A stretch of 64,000 bases of DNA from Charina bottae (lineage: Eukaryota; Chordata; Lepidosauria; Squamata; Charinaidae): contig JALMGJ010000004.1 of the NCBI GenBank assembly GCA_023362775.1, positions 35,394,929 to 35,458,928 of the forward strand. The letters are read 5' to 3'. The notes under the pieces are model-generated. The model saw nothing but the letters and a program-made list of their open reading frames with translations. It was not told the origin of the DNA and did no database searches. The stretch's first letter is position 1; every line of letters starts with the position of its first letter. Positions 35,667 through 46,281 of the stretch are shown one piece after another. Made by a program: the position numbers and the translations under genes.

Positions 35667-38112
35667 AAAGTTATTATGTCTCTGCTCTTTGGAATTACAG
35701 GCAAGCATGGTCTGGGAGAAGAAAATGAAGCGGGACATAGGCTGATAGAATTTTGCCAAGACAACTCACTGTGCATAACAAACACGCTCTTCCAACAACC
35801 TAAAAGACGACTTTATACATGGACTTCAGAATACAGAATAAAGTCGTCTTTATACATGGACTTCACCAGATGGTCGACACCGAAATCAGATTGACTACAT
35901 CCTTTGCAGCCAAAGGTGGCGGACATCTATACAGTCGGTAAAAACAAGACCTGGAGCTGACTGTAGTTCAGATCACGAACTTCTTATTGCAAAATTTAGA
36001 ATCAGACTAAAGAGAATAGGGAAGACCCACAGATCAGTTAGATATGAGCTCACTAATATTCCTAAGGAATATGCAGTGGAGGTGAAGAATAGATTTAAGG
36101 GACTAGATTTAGTCGATAGGGTCCCGGAAGGACTATGGACAGAAGTTCGCAACATTGTTCAGGAGGCGGCAACAAAAAACGTCCCAAAGAAAAAGAAAAC
36201 CAAGAAGGCAAGATGGCTGTCTGCTGAGACACTGGAAGTAGCCCAAGAAAGAAGGAAAGCAAAAGGCAACAGTGAGAGGGGGAGATATGCCCAATTAAAT
36301 GCAAAATTCCAGAGGTTAGCCAGAAGAGATAAGGAATTATTTTTAAACAAGCAGTGTGCGGAAGTGGAAGAAGACAATAGAATAGGAAGGACAAGAGACC
36401 TCTTCCAGAAAATTAGAAACATCGGAGGTAAATTCCAGGCAAAAATGGGTATGATCAAAAACAAAGATGGTAAGGACCTAACAGAAGCAGAAGAGATCAA
36501 GAAAAGGTGGCAAGAATATACGGAAGATCTGTATAGGAAGGATAATAATATTGGAGATAGCTTTGACGGTGTGGTCAGTGAGTTAGAGCCAGACATCCTA
36601 AAGAGTGAGGTTGAATGGGCCTTAAGAAGCATTGCTAATAACAAGGCAGCAGGAGACGACGGTATCCCAGCTTAACTGTTTAAAATCTTGCAAGATGATG
36701 CTGTCAAGGTGATGCATGCCATATGCCAGCAAATTTGGAAAACACAAGAATGGCCATCAGATTGGAAAAAATCAACTTATATCCCCATACCAAAAAAGGG
36801 AAGCACTAAAGAATGTTCAAACTATCGAACAGTGGCACTTATTTCACATGCCAGAAAGGTAATGCTCAAGATCTTGCAGGGTAGACTCCAGCAATTCATG
36901 GAGCGAGAATTGCCAGATGTACAAGCTGGGTTTAGAAAAGGCAGAGGAACTAGAGACCAAATTGCCAATATCCGCTGGATAATGGAGAAAGCCAGGGAAT
37001 TTCAGAAAAACATCTATTTTTGTTTTATTGACTATTCTAAAGCCTTTGACTGTGTGGATCATAACAAATTGTGGCAAGTTCTTGGTGGTATGGGGATACC
37101 AAGTCATCTTGTCTGCCTCCTGAGGAATCTGTATAACGACCAAGTAGCAACGGTAAGAACAGAGCACGGAACAACAGACTGGTTTAAGATTGGGAAAGGA
37201 GTACGGCAGGGCTGTATACTCTCACCCTACCTATTCAACCTGTACGCAGAACACATCATGCGACGTGCTGGGCTTGAGGAATCCAAGGCTGGAGTTCAAA
37301 TTGCTGGAAGAAACATTAACAATCTTAGATATGCAGATGATACCACTTTGATGGCTGAAAGCGAGGAGGAGTTGAGGAGCCTTATGACAAAGGTGAAAGA
37401 AGAAAGTGCAAAAGCTGGGTTGCAGTTAAACCTCAAAAAAACCAAGATTATGGCAACCAGCCTGATTGATAACTGGCAAATAGAGGGAGAAAAAGTGGAG
37501 GCAGTGACAGACTTTGTATTTCTAGGCGCAAAGATTACTGCAGACCCTGACTGCAGCCAGGAAATCAGAAGACGTCTACTTCTTGGGAGGAGAGCAATGG
37601 CAAATCTTGATAAAATAGTTAAGAGCAGAGACATCACACTGACAACAAAGGTCCGCATAGTTAAAGCAATGGTATTCCCTGTAGTAACCTATGGCTGTGA
37701 GAGCTGGACCATAAGGAAGGCTGAGCGAAGGAAGCTTTTGAACTGTGGTGTTGGAGGAAAATTCTGAGAGTGCCTTGGACTGCAAGAAGATCAAACCAGT
37801 CCATCCTCCAGGAAATAAAGCCAGACTGCTCACTTGAGGGAATGATATTAAAGGCAAAACTGAAGTACTTTGGCCACATAATGAGAAGACAGGATACCCT
37901 GGAGAAGAAGCTGATGCTAGGGAAAGTGGAAGGCAAAAGGAAGAGGGGCTGACCAAGGGCAAGATGGATGGATGATATTCTGGAGGTGACAGACTCAACC
38001 ATGGGGGAGCTGGGGATGGTGACGGCCGACAGGAAGCTCTGGCATGGGCTGGTCCATGAAGTCACGAAGAGTCGGAAGCGACTGAACGAATAAACAACAA
38101 AAAAGTTATTAT
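35667..38112 (+). mobile_element. RTE/BovB LINE copy 1, 5' truncated
   Basis: AAAGTTATTAT at 35667-35677 and 38102-38112 is an 11-bp target duplication around a 2.4-kb insert. It starts late in the endonuclease (GKHGLGEENEAGHRLIEF) and includes the whole RT and the BovB-like 3' end (GTCGGAAGCGACTGAACGAA, TAAACAACAA). The first 12 nt after the target duplication are not BovB. The 3' end and domain order match BovB, which is abundant in squamates. Confidence 0.92.
36076..38080 (+). pseudogene. BovB ORF2 remains, copy 1 (RT domain)
   Basis: Frame 36076-36675 holds the endonuclease-RT linker up to SIANNKAAGDDGIPA, ended by TAA at 36673-36675 where a sense codon is expected. Frame 36688-37767 continues immediately in phase with the RT: AGFRKGRGTRDQIANI, CFIDYSKAFDCVDH, GVRQGCILSPYLFNLYAEHI and catalytic LRYADDTTLMAE, then the thumb and VTYGCESWTIRKAERRK. 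A frameshift near 37745 separates the C-terminal tail (KLKYFGHIMRRQDTLEKKLM to about 38080). The catalytic residues survive, but the stop and frameshift make it a pseudogene. Confidence 0.88.
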
Positions 38113-38597
38113 ATTTGACCATGGAAGAATTGAATGTAAGCTGGAGTTGAAAAGTGCTGCATTTAGGTCCTACCTACAACCTCTCTCAACTCTAGCCCCA
38201 AGCAATAGGGAAATATTTTCAGATTTTATAAGGCTGTTAATTTATTCTGCAAGGTACTAATACACATAGACACAGAGAGATGTACAGTATTTATAGTATG
38301 CCTATCATATATGCTTGGAAGAAGTATCAGTCATTTTTCCATTTTATATTTGCAAATATCACTGGGAACAGGAAATAAATTAAAAAATACTATGATACTG
38401 AAAATTAAATAAAACCTTTTAAAAATCTAAAGTAGCTTTACGAGATATGAAAGTTAATTTGGTAAGTTCATTTCAGAAGCAAACAATAACAAAAACAAGA
38501 ATGAAAGAACACTTGAGTTCAGACTAATCCTATATAGTTCTGTTTATGCTGAATATGATAAAACAACGGTACTGTAATATTTATTTATTTATTTACT
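38113..38597. other. Unique spacer between BovB copies
   Basis: AT-rich unique DNA ending in (TTTA)n at about 38578-38595; no gene seen. Confidence 0.5.
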
Positions 38598-40752
38598 CTC
38601 CAGCAAAGAAGATTGTTACCTTGTCGTAGTGCTGGAGCTTGAGCACCTCAATGAAACCATGAGCTAAACCGTGAAGGGACACCCAAGACGGGAAGGTCGT
38701 GGCAGAGAGGTCAGACTAAATACGATCCCTGCGGAAGGTAATGGCAACCCACCCCAGTATTCTTGCCGTGAAAACTAAATGGATCAGTACAACCAGAGAT
38801 ATGTCGGTATACCATCGGAAGATGGGACTCCCAGGTCTGAAGATGGTCAAAATGCTACTGGGGAGGAACAGAGGATACGTTCAACTAGCCCCAGATGTGA
38901 TGACGCAGCTAGCTCAAAGCCAAAAGGACGGCTAGCGGCCGACGGTGCTGGTGGTGAACGACAAATCCGATGTTCTAAAGGTCAACACACCATAGGAACC
39001 TGGAATGTAAGATCTATGAACCAGGGCAAATTGGATGTGGTTATTGGTGAGATGTCAAGATTAAATATAGACATTTTAGGTGTCAGTGAACTGAAATGGA
39101 CTGGGATGGGCCACTTCACATCAGATGACCACCAGATCTACTACTGTGGACAAGAGGACCACAGAAGAAATGGAGTAGCCTTCATAATTAATAATAAAGT
39201 GGCTAAAGCAGTGCTTGGATACAATCCAAAATATGATAGAATGATCTCAATTCGAATTCAGAGTAAGCCATTTAACATCACAGTGATCCAAATATACGCC
39301 CCAACCACAGATGCTGAAGAAGCAGAAGTAGATCAGTTCTATGAGGATCTGCAGCACCTACTGGATAATACACCAAAAAGAGATGTTATTTTCATTACAG
39401 GAGACTGGAATGCTAAGGTGGGTAGTCAGACGACACCTGGAATTACAGGCAAGCATGGTCTGGGAGAACAAAATGAAGCAGGACATAGGCTGATAGAATT
39501 TTGCCAAGACAATTCACTGTGCATAACAAACACTCTCTTCCAACAACCTAAAAGATGACTTTATACATGGACTTCACCAGATGGTCGACACCGAAATCAG
39601 ATTGACTACATCCTTTGCAGCCAAAGGTGGCAGACATCTATACAGTCGGTAAAAACAAGACCTGGAGCTGACTGTAGTTCAGATCACGAACTTCTTATTG
39701 CAAAATTTAGAATCAGACTAAAGAGAATAGGGAAGACCCACAGATCAGTTAGATATGAGCTCACTAATATTCCTAAGGAATATGCAGTGGAGGTGAAGAA
39801 TAGATTTAAGGGACTAGATTTAGTAGATAGGGTCCCGGAAGAACTATGGACAGAAGTTCGCAACATTGTTCAGGAGGCGGCAACAAAAAACGTCCCAAAG
39901 AAAAAGAAAACCAAGAAGGCAAGATGGATGTCTGCTGAGACACTGGAAGTAGCCCAAGAAAGAAGGAAAGCAAAAGGCAACAGTGAGAGGGGGAGATATG
40001 CCCAATTAAATGCAAAATTCCAGAGGTTAGCCAGAAGAGATAAGGAATTATTTTTAAACAAGCAGTGTGCGGAAGTGGAAGAAGACAATAGAATAGGAAG
40101 GACAAGAGATCTCTTCCAGAAAATTAGAAACATCGGAGGTAAATTCCAGGCAAAAATGGGTATGATCAAAAACAAAGATGGTAAGGACCTAACAGAAGCA
40201 GAAGAGATCAAGAAAAGGTGGCAAGAATATACGGAAGATCTGTATAGGAAGGATAATAATATTGGAGATAGCTTTGACAGTGTGGTCAGTGAGTTAGAGC
40301 CAAACATCCTGAAGAGTGAGGTTGAATGGGCCTTAAGAAGCATTGCTAATAACAAGGCAGCAGGAGACGATGGTATCCCAGCTTAACTGTTTAAAATCTT
40401 GCAAGATGATGCTGTCAAGGTGATGCATGCCATATGCCAGCAAATTTGGAAAACACAAGAATGGCCATCAGATTGGAAAAAATCAACTTATATCCCCATA
40501 CCAAAAAAGGGAAGCACTAAAGAATGTTCAAACTATCGAACAGTGGCACTTATTTCACATGCCAGTAAGGTAATGCTCAAGATCTTGCAAGGTAGACTCC
40601 AGCAATTCATGGAGCGAGAATTGCCAGATGTACAAGCTGGGTTTAGAAAAGGCAGAGGAACTAGAGACCAAATTGCCAATATCTGCTGGATAATGGAGAA
40701 AACCAGGGAGTTTCAGAAAAACATCTATTTTTGTTTTATTGACTATTCTAAA
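38598..40752 (+). mobile_element. RTE/BovB LINE copy 2, 3' truncated
   Basis: It begins with the BovB 5' UTR (GCTGGAGCTTGAGCACCTCA, then CCCAAGACGGGAAGGTCGTG), includes the entire endonuclease and stops abruptly inside the RT at FIDYSK (about 40752). The palm, thumb and 3' UTR are missing. A weak duplication ACTGTAATATTTA (about 38571) and ACTGTTGTATTTA (about 40754) may be its target site, which would mean it was inserted in this truncated form. The region shared with copy 1 is nearly identical. Confidence 0.88.
38779..40386 (+). pseudogene. BovB ORF2 remains, copy 2 (endonuclease domain)
   Basis: Frame 38779-39558 contains an AP-like endonuclease: GTWNVRSMNQGKLD, LGVSELKW with the catalytic Glu, IQIYAPTTDAEE and FITGDWNAKVG. 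It ends in TGA at the codon after QQPKR (CGA to TGA fits CpG decay). Downstream, out of that frame only because of the stop, the sequence still encodes IDYILCSQRW and SSDHELL, which complete the nuclease. Frame 39787-40386 is the linker, ended by the same TAA as copy 1. Frame 40399-40800 starts the RT and is cut off. Confidence 0.85.
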
Positions 40753-41009
40753 AACTGTTGTATTTATCCTAGGTTAAGTACCAGTTTGGAAGCCTGTTAG
40801 TCTGCTTCTTATATTGAATATTAGAGCTCTCCATATATTGGATTTGTACATAAGAACTAGACAAGCTTGTGGTCCTGTGATGTACCAAAATGTGCTTCTA
40901 TTCCTTTGGCATTTGAGGATAATATGTCCCAATATGTCGATGAAGGTTCTCAGTCATCCAGGTGGAACAGTCTGTGGCTTGAATCATGTCAACTGGATTT
41001 CTATTTTCT

Positions 41010-41056
41010 CAGTAGAAACGTTTCCCTCCTTATCCAAGGAGCTTCTTCAGTCTGAG
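41010..41056 (-). ncRNA. Hammerhead ribozyme motif in PLE B, left copy
   Basis: Minus strand: CTGAAGA (41044-41050), stem II CTCCTT-GGAT-AAGGAG, GAAA (41021-41024), CGTTT. Stem I can form from CTCAGA upstream and TCTACTGAG downstream with a small bulge. This is the most complete hammerhead fold in the window. Confidence 0.72.
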
Positions 41057-41150
41057 TAAAGTTAGTAAGGGAATCCTTAAATATGTTTCTAGGGTGGCTG
41101 TGTGACCTTGCACCTGGGGCTAGGTCATGGTTATTTTGAGATGTTTATTT

Positions 41151-42660
41151 CTAAGTCCCTTTATCATCTAAAGGAGGATTGTTAAGATTACCCTGCTGCT
41201 GTTGAGCTTGCAAAATGGACTTAATCTTCCTAGGCACAGAAGACAAAACGGGGAGGAAGATAGGGGAAAGGTTGTGCCTGAGGCCCCCACCTCTATTCAA
41301 GGAAGGATTTTCCAAGTTGGCATAAATGGATTCCTTGACCCCTCTCTCAAACCACCTATCTTCTCTGTCTAAAATGTGAACATTAATGTCCTCAAATGAG
41401 TGTCCTTTTTCCTTTAGATGAAGATAAACTGCTGACTCTGGTCCTGTGGTGTTACTTCTCCTGTGTTGGGCCATCCTCCTGTACAAAGGTTGTTTGGTTT
41501 CTCCAATGTAGAGTTCAGAGCACTCCTCACTGCACTGGATTGCATACACTACATTGCTTTCCTTGTGTTTTGGAGTTTGATCTTTGGGGTGTACAAGCCT
41601 CTGTCTCAGTGTGTTGGTGGGTTTGAAATATACAGGTATGTGGTGTTTGCCAAATATCCGTTTTATCTTTTCAGACACACCAGCCATGTAAGGAATGACC
41701 AGGTTCTTCCGTTTACTCTGAGTCTCAGCCCTATCTGTCGCTGTTTTAGGTCTGGTAGATTTAGATTTGGTGAAGGCCCAATTTGGATATCCACAGGCCT
41801 TCAGAGCTGTTCTCAGGTGCTGCTTTTCATTTTTTTTTTGGAATCCATGGAGGTGGGGATGGTTTCTGCTCTGTGTGATAATGTCCTGATGACTCCTAGT
41901 TTGTGCTGCAGTGGATGGTGGGAGTCAAACATCAGGTACTGATCTCTGTGTGTGGGTTTCCTGTAGATCCCTATTTCTAGCTTGCCACCGGTCCCAATGA
42001 GGACTTCACAGTCTAGGAATGCCAGTCTGTTGTCCTTGGTGTCTTCTCTGGTGAACCTAATGTTGGCATCTATAGAGTTTATATGGTCCGTGAAGGCCTG
42101 TACTTCCTGGGCCTTGATTTTGACCCATGTGTCATCCACATACCTAAACGGTGGGCACCGTTCCCTGGAAAGTGTTGAGTGCTTTCTTCTCCACTTCTTC
42201 CATGTATAAATTGGCCACAATGGGTGACACAGGAGAACCCATGGCACAGCCGTGTTTTTGTCTGTAAAAGTCACCTCTGTATGAGAAATAAGTGGTGTTA
42301 AGACACAGGTCCAGAAGATGGCGGATCTGGTTTGGGTTGAGATGGTTTCTCCTTTCAAGGGTGCTGTCCTCTTCTAGTCTCTTCCTGACAGCGGATAGAG
42401 CATGAGTGGTGGGGATGCTGGTGAAAAGGGAGGACACATCGAAGGAGACCATAGTTTCATCTGTATCCAGTTTCAGGATCTTTGCTTTGGAAACAAATTC
42501 TTCCGAATTTTGGATGTGGTGTTCAGAGTGTCCAACTAGAGGTGCTAGTATGGTAGAGAGGTGTTTGGCAATGTTGTATGTTACCGAATTAATGCTGCTG
42601 ACTATGGGTCGGAGGGGTGTTCCTTCCTTGTGGATCTTAGGAAGTCCGTAGATGCAAGGG
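41151..42660 (-). pseudogene. PLE B RT/GIY-YIG protein, left copy, broken
   Basis: The reading order on the minus strand is an RT start around 42600 (YGLPKIHK-like), then VSFDVSSLFTSIPTTHAL and GCAMGSPVSPIVANLYMEE (frame 42144-42452). A roughly 5-nt deletion before the catalytic box breaks the frame. It continues as RYVDDTWVKIKAQ and LAFLDCEVLIG (frame 41813-42358), and after an A-run frameshift ends in a GIY-YIG nuclease (frame 41151-41687) with VVYAIQCSEECSELYIGETK and the C-terminal PPLDDKGT. All catalytic motifs remain visible but in three frames. Confidence 0.85.
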
Positions 42661-42669
42661 ATGCATCCT

Positions 42670-43938
42670 CAGCATCCCCACCACTCATGCTCTATCCGCT
42701 GTCAGGAAGAGACTAGAAGAGGACAGCACCCTTGAAAGGAGAAACCATCTCAACCCAAACCAGATCCGCCATCTTCTGGACCTGTGTCTTAACACCACTT
42801 ATTTCTCATACAGAGGTGACTTTTACAGACAAAAACACGGCTGTGCCATGGGTTCTCCTGTGTCACCCATTGTGGCCAATTTATACATGGAAGAAGTGGA
42901 GAAGAAAGCACTCAACACTTTCCAGGGAACGGTGCCCACCGTTTAGGTATGTGGATGACACATGGGTCAAAATCAAGGCCCAGGAAGTACAGGCCTTCAC
43001 GGACCATATAAACTCTATAGATGCCAACATTAGGTTCACCAGAGAAGACACCAAGGACAACAGACTGGCATTCCTAGACTGTGAAGTCCTCATTGGGACC
43101 GGTGGCAAGCTAGAAATAGGGATCTACAGGAAACCCATACACACAGATCAGTACCTGATGTTTGACTCCCACCATCCACTGCAGCACAAACTAGGAGTCA
43201 TCAGGACATTATCACAAAGAGCAGAAACCATCCCCACCTCCATGGATTCCAAAAAAAAATGAAAAGCAGCACCTGAGAACAGCTCTGAAGGCCTGTGGAT
43301 ATCCAAATTGGGCCTTCACTAAATCTAAGTCTACCAGACCTAAAACAGCGACAGATATGGCTGAGACTCAGAGTAAATGGAAGAGCCTGGTCATTCCTTA
43401 CATAGCTGGCGTGTCTGAAAAGATAAAACGGATATTTGGCAAACACCACATACCTGTATATTTCAAACCCACCAACACACTGAGACAGAGGCTTGTACAC
43501 CCCAAAGATCAAACTCCAAAACACAAGGAAAGCAATGTAGTGTATGCAATCCAGTGCAGTGAGGAGTGCTCTGAACTCTACATTGGAGAAACCAAACAAC
43601 CTTTGTACAGGAGGATGGCCCAACACAGGAGAAGTAACACCACAGGACCAGAGTCAGCAGTTTATCTTCATCTAAAGGAAAAAGGACACTCATTTGAGGA
43701 CATTAATGTTCACATTTTAGACAGAGAAGATAGGTGGTTTGAGAGAGGGGTCAAGGAATCCATTTATGCCAACTTGGAAAATCCTTCCTTGAATAGAGGT
43801 GGGGGCCTCAGGCACAACCTTTCCCCTATCTTCCTTCCTGCTTTGTCTTCTGTGCCTAGGAAGATTAAGACCATTTTGCAAGCTCAACAGCAGCAGGGTA
43901 ATCTTAACGGTCCTCCTTTAGATGATAAAGGGACTTAG
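42670..43938 (+). pseudogene. PLE B RT/GIY-YIG protein, right copy, broken
   Basis: Mirror of the left copy with a shorter 5' end: it starts within the RT after motif A. Frame 42732-43262 runs through a shifted segment into the YVDD region, with the same short deletion before it, and ends at an A9 run (A10 on the left). Frame 43357-43938 (193 codons) is the GIY-YIG part with ELYIGETKQPLYRRMAQHRR. A few substitutions distinguish it from the left copy (for example LPVLSS versus LPALSS, and RKPTHRDQ versus RKPIHTDQ). Confidence 0.85.
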
Positions 43939-44032
43939 AAATAAACATCTCAAAATAACCATGACCTAGCCCCAGGTGCAAGGTCACACAGCCACCCTAG
44001 AAACATATTTAAGGATTCCCTTACTAACTTTA

Positions 44033-44082
44033 CTCAGACTGAAGAAGCTCCTTGGATAAGGAGGGAAACGTTTCTACTGAGA
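44033..44082 (+). ncRNA. Hammerhead ribozyme motif in PLE B, right copy
   Basis: CTGAAGA at 44039-44045, stem II CTCCTT-GGAT-AAGGAG, GAAA at 44065-44068, CGTTT, predicted cleavage after 44072, and stem I from ACTCAGA with TCTACTGAG. The fold matches that of the left copy. Confidence 0.72.
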
Positions 44083-44139
44083 AAATAGAAATCCAGTTGA
44101 CATGATTCAAGCCACAGACAATATGTCCCAATATGTTAA

Positions 44140-45340
44140 AAACTGAAGCACCCCCTTTCTCTTATTTATTTTTCACATCTCACATTAAATAATGGCTGTT
44201 TATATTATTTTTGTGTTCCTTTGGTGTTTCAATTAACTTCACATCTTCTCAGCAATGCCATTATCTAGGCAAGTTCGACTCACTATTTAGCAAACTGTTG
44301 GTTCAACCAAACTCTGCATAGGTCATTAATATGTTGTCTTTTTCTATGTGTGAAGGGCATGCAAACTTCCAATATTCTTCATATACCATCATTAAAAATA
44401 TACACACTAACCTTAATAAAGTTATTCATGAGTAAGTCTACAATGTTATGCAGTAGTGATGCAAAACTTATTTGGGAACACCGTGAGTTTTACTCCTGAG
44501 TAAATACATGAGATTTTGCTGCAAGATTAGGGCTGTCAGATTTGGGCTGCAATAATAGCTCTAATAAGACCTTGTGAAACCAACAGAACAAATCACTTTT
44601 TGTGAGACATATTTCATAATGGCAATAATTACAACATTGGATTGGTGTTAATACTGTATTACCTCTAAAATGGGCCAGTTTTACGGAGTAAAGAGTATAA
44701 GACAAAGGAAATAGGAAGTAATTTCTTTTTTCTTTAAATAATTTATTACAAGCTGTTAGGTTGCAACACAAGAAAGCACTAAATTATTTTTTCCAAAGTG
44801 CTGCTTTGGAATGTTTATATTGATGTTGGAATAGACATAGTGCCAAAACCTAAGAAGTGCAAAATCAAGATGGCAACTTAGTGGTTGTTAAAACAGATTC
44901 AGCACCTGTTGTATCAAAACACATTTTAAAAAGCAGATAGAAACCATATGTTTCTTCTTTGGCTGTGAAAAATAAACAGATGCTCTAAAATGCTCATATT
45001 GGAAGCAAAATAAAAATAAAAAAACAGAGAGAAATGATAATTATGACAAATGATGTGTGAGGGAGGAGTGGTAATGGCAAGTTTACAGGGTTTCCTACTA
45101 AGCAGTCAGAAAGTACGAGCTTGAGTGTTCTCACTCATTCACACAGAAGGAAATGCTATTGTTAAAAACTGCTTGATTAGGGCTACTATAAATGAGTCAC
45201 AGAACTCCAAATAACCACAGGATGGCAACAAAGATTTAGAGATTTATGAATCTTTTGGATGCAGCTCAGATAAGGTAGCCCATTCTTGGTCCTCATAGCA
45301 TGTTCAAGAACATCATATCAAACAAGGGGCATATAGATGG
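44140..45340. other. Unique AT-rich DNA, no gene seen
   Basis: Only the unnamed dispersed repeat core near 44485-44520 was noticed. Confidence 0.45.
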
Positions 45341-45396
45341 CACATATATGGTTACCATGGCACTCATTTTTCAGTGCCATGGTAACCATATATGTG
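45341..45396. repeat. Perfect 24-bp inverted repeat with 8-nt loop
   Basis: Arms 45341-45364 and 45373-45396 are perfect complements (left arm begins CACATATATGGTTACCATGG), separated by CATTTTTC. The flanks do not extend the pairing. The class is unknown: a very small foldback transposon, a template-switch mutation or a hairpin RNA gene are possible. Confidence 0.9.
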
Positions 45397-45983
45397 AAAT
45401 TAGAGGTGATTTCTTCAACCATGTGCTTTTTACATGTAGATCCAAGCTGTGTGTAGGCTGCTTCATACATGCATATATTTACCCCTGAAGACTTCAAATT
45501 GAATGATAATTAGTATGAATAAATAAGCCATTCCAGAGATAATTCACAGGGGTAATTTTCATTCACTTGTCTCTAGATCATCTGTCAGTGTATTATTTGG
45601 GACAAGAAGGTTAGTGGGGAACCAGGGGTGGGCAACCATTGGTGGGGAGGAGCTTTTGTGGCTACCAATACTCTACCTGATGTTGCAGTGGCAGGGAGAA
45701 GATGCTGTGGCATGTTGGTACAACATCAAAACATATAATGGAATGAATGGTGACTTACTGCACATGCCAGCCTTTCTACACTTTCATAAAACCATAATAG
45801 GGCACCAGGAGCCACGTTCTTATGATTTTTACTCTTGTGTTATTACTAAATGATATTGTCCTGATTTCTGAGTGTGCCAGAAAGGTCATTTCCAGAAAGG
45901 TGATTGGTTTTCTCTGCTGGCTTTGCTATCTACCTATCTACCTACCTACCTAGGCTTATAGACCATTCTAATCACAACTCTGA

Positions 45984-46281
45984 GTAATTGTCAGGAAAAA
46001 TTGGTGAAAGACCACACTGAGCCGGAATTGCAGCTCTAGTTTACTTTATTGTTCCTACCAGATACAGAATCTTGCCAGACTAAAGGTACCCTAACTGATC
46101 TAAGGGGGAAAATACTCCTGGGACTCTAGGGCGGGGCCAGCCTAACTTTCTTCTTTGGCCTGTTGAGGCTCTCCATGCTGTGAGAACGCTTATCTCCCTG
46201 ATGGAATGTGCCCCCTCCTTGTTCTGCTCCGAGCTCCATCACATCACCCTCCTCCTCAGGGAGACATTCCATCACAGTAAG
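45984..46281 (-). mobile_element. Solo LTR
   Basis: The 288-bp unit 45989-46276 has TG...CA-type ends: plus strand TGTCAGGAAA to TTCCATCACA, minus strand TGTGATGGAA to TTTCCTGACA. GTAAT precedes it and GTAAG follows, a 5-bp target duplication with one mismatch. On the minus strand AATAAA lies about 60 bp before the 3' end, the usual poly-A signal of an LTR. No internal retroelement sequence is attached, so recombination between two LTRs probably left this solo copy. Gypsy type is my guess; a retroviral LTR is possible. Confidence 0.72.

Larger units (their letters stand above)
40921..44136. mobile_element. Penelope-like element B, inverted dimer
   Basis: AATATGTCCCAATATGT at 40921-40937 and 44120-44136 is a 17-bp perfect target duplication. 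Inside, the minus copy (40938 to about 42660) has the 32-nt terminal tail (40938-40969). The plus copy (42670-44119) lacks that tail and starts further downstream at its 5' side. Arms of about 1450 bp (40970-42420 and 42670-44119) are inverted around a spacer of about 250 bp that belongs to the longer minus copy. Both arms carry the same frame-breaking deletion, so the defect pre-dates the dimer. Confidence 0.92.

Noticed and set aside
36159..36644. 161-codon minus frame and its twin at 39870-40355
   Set aside because: Shadows of the BovB linker region; hydrophobic only because the sense strand is Lys/Glu-rich.
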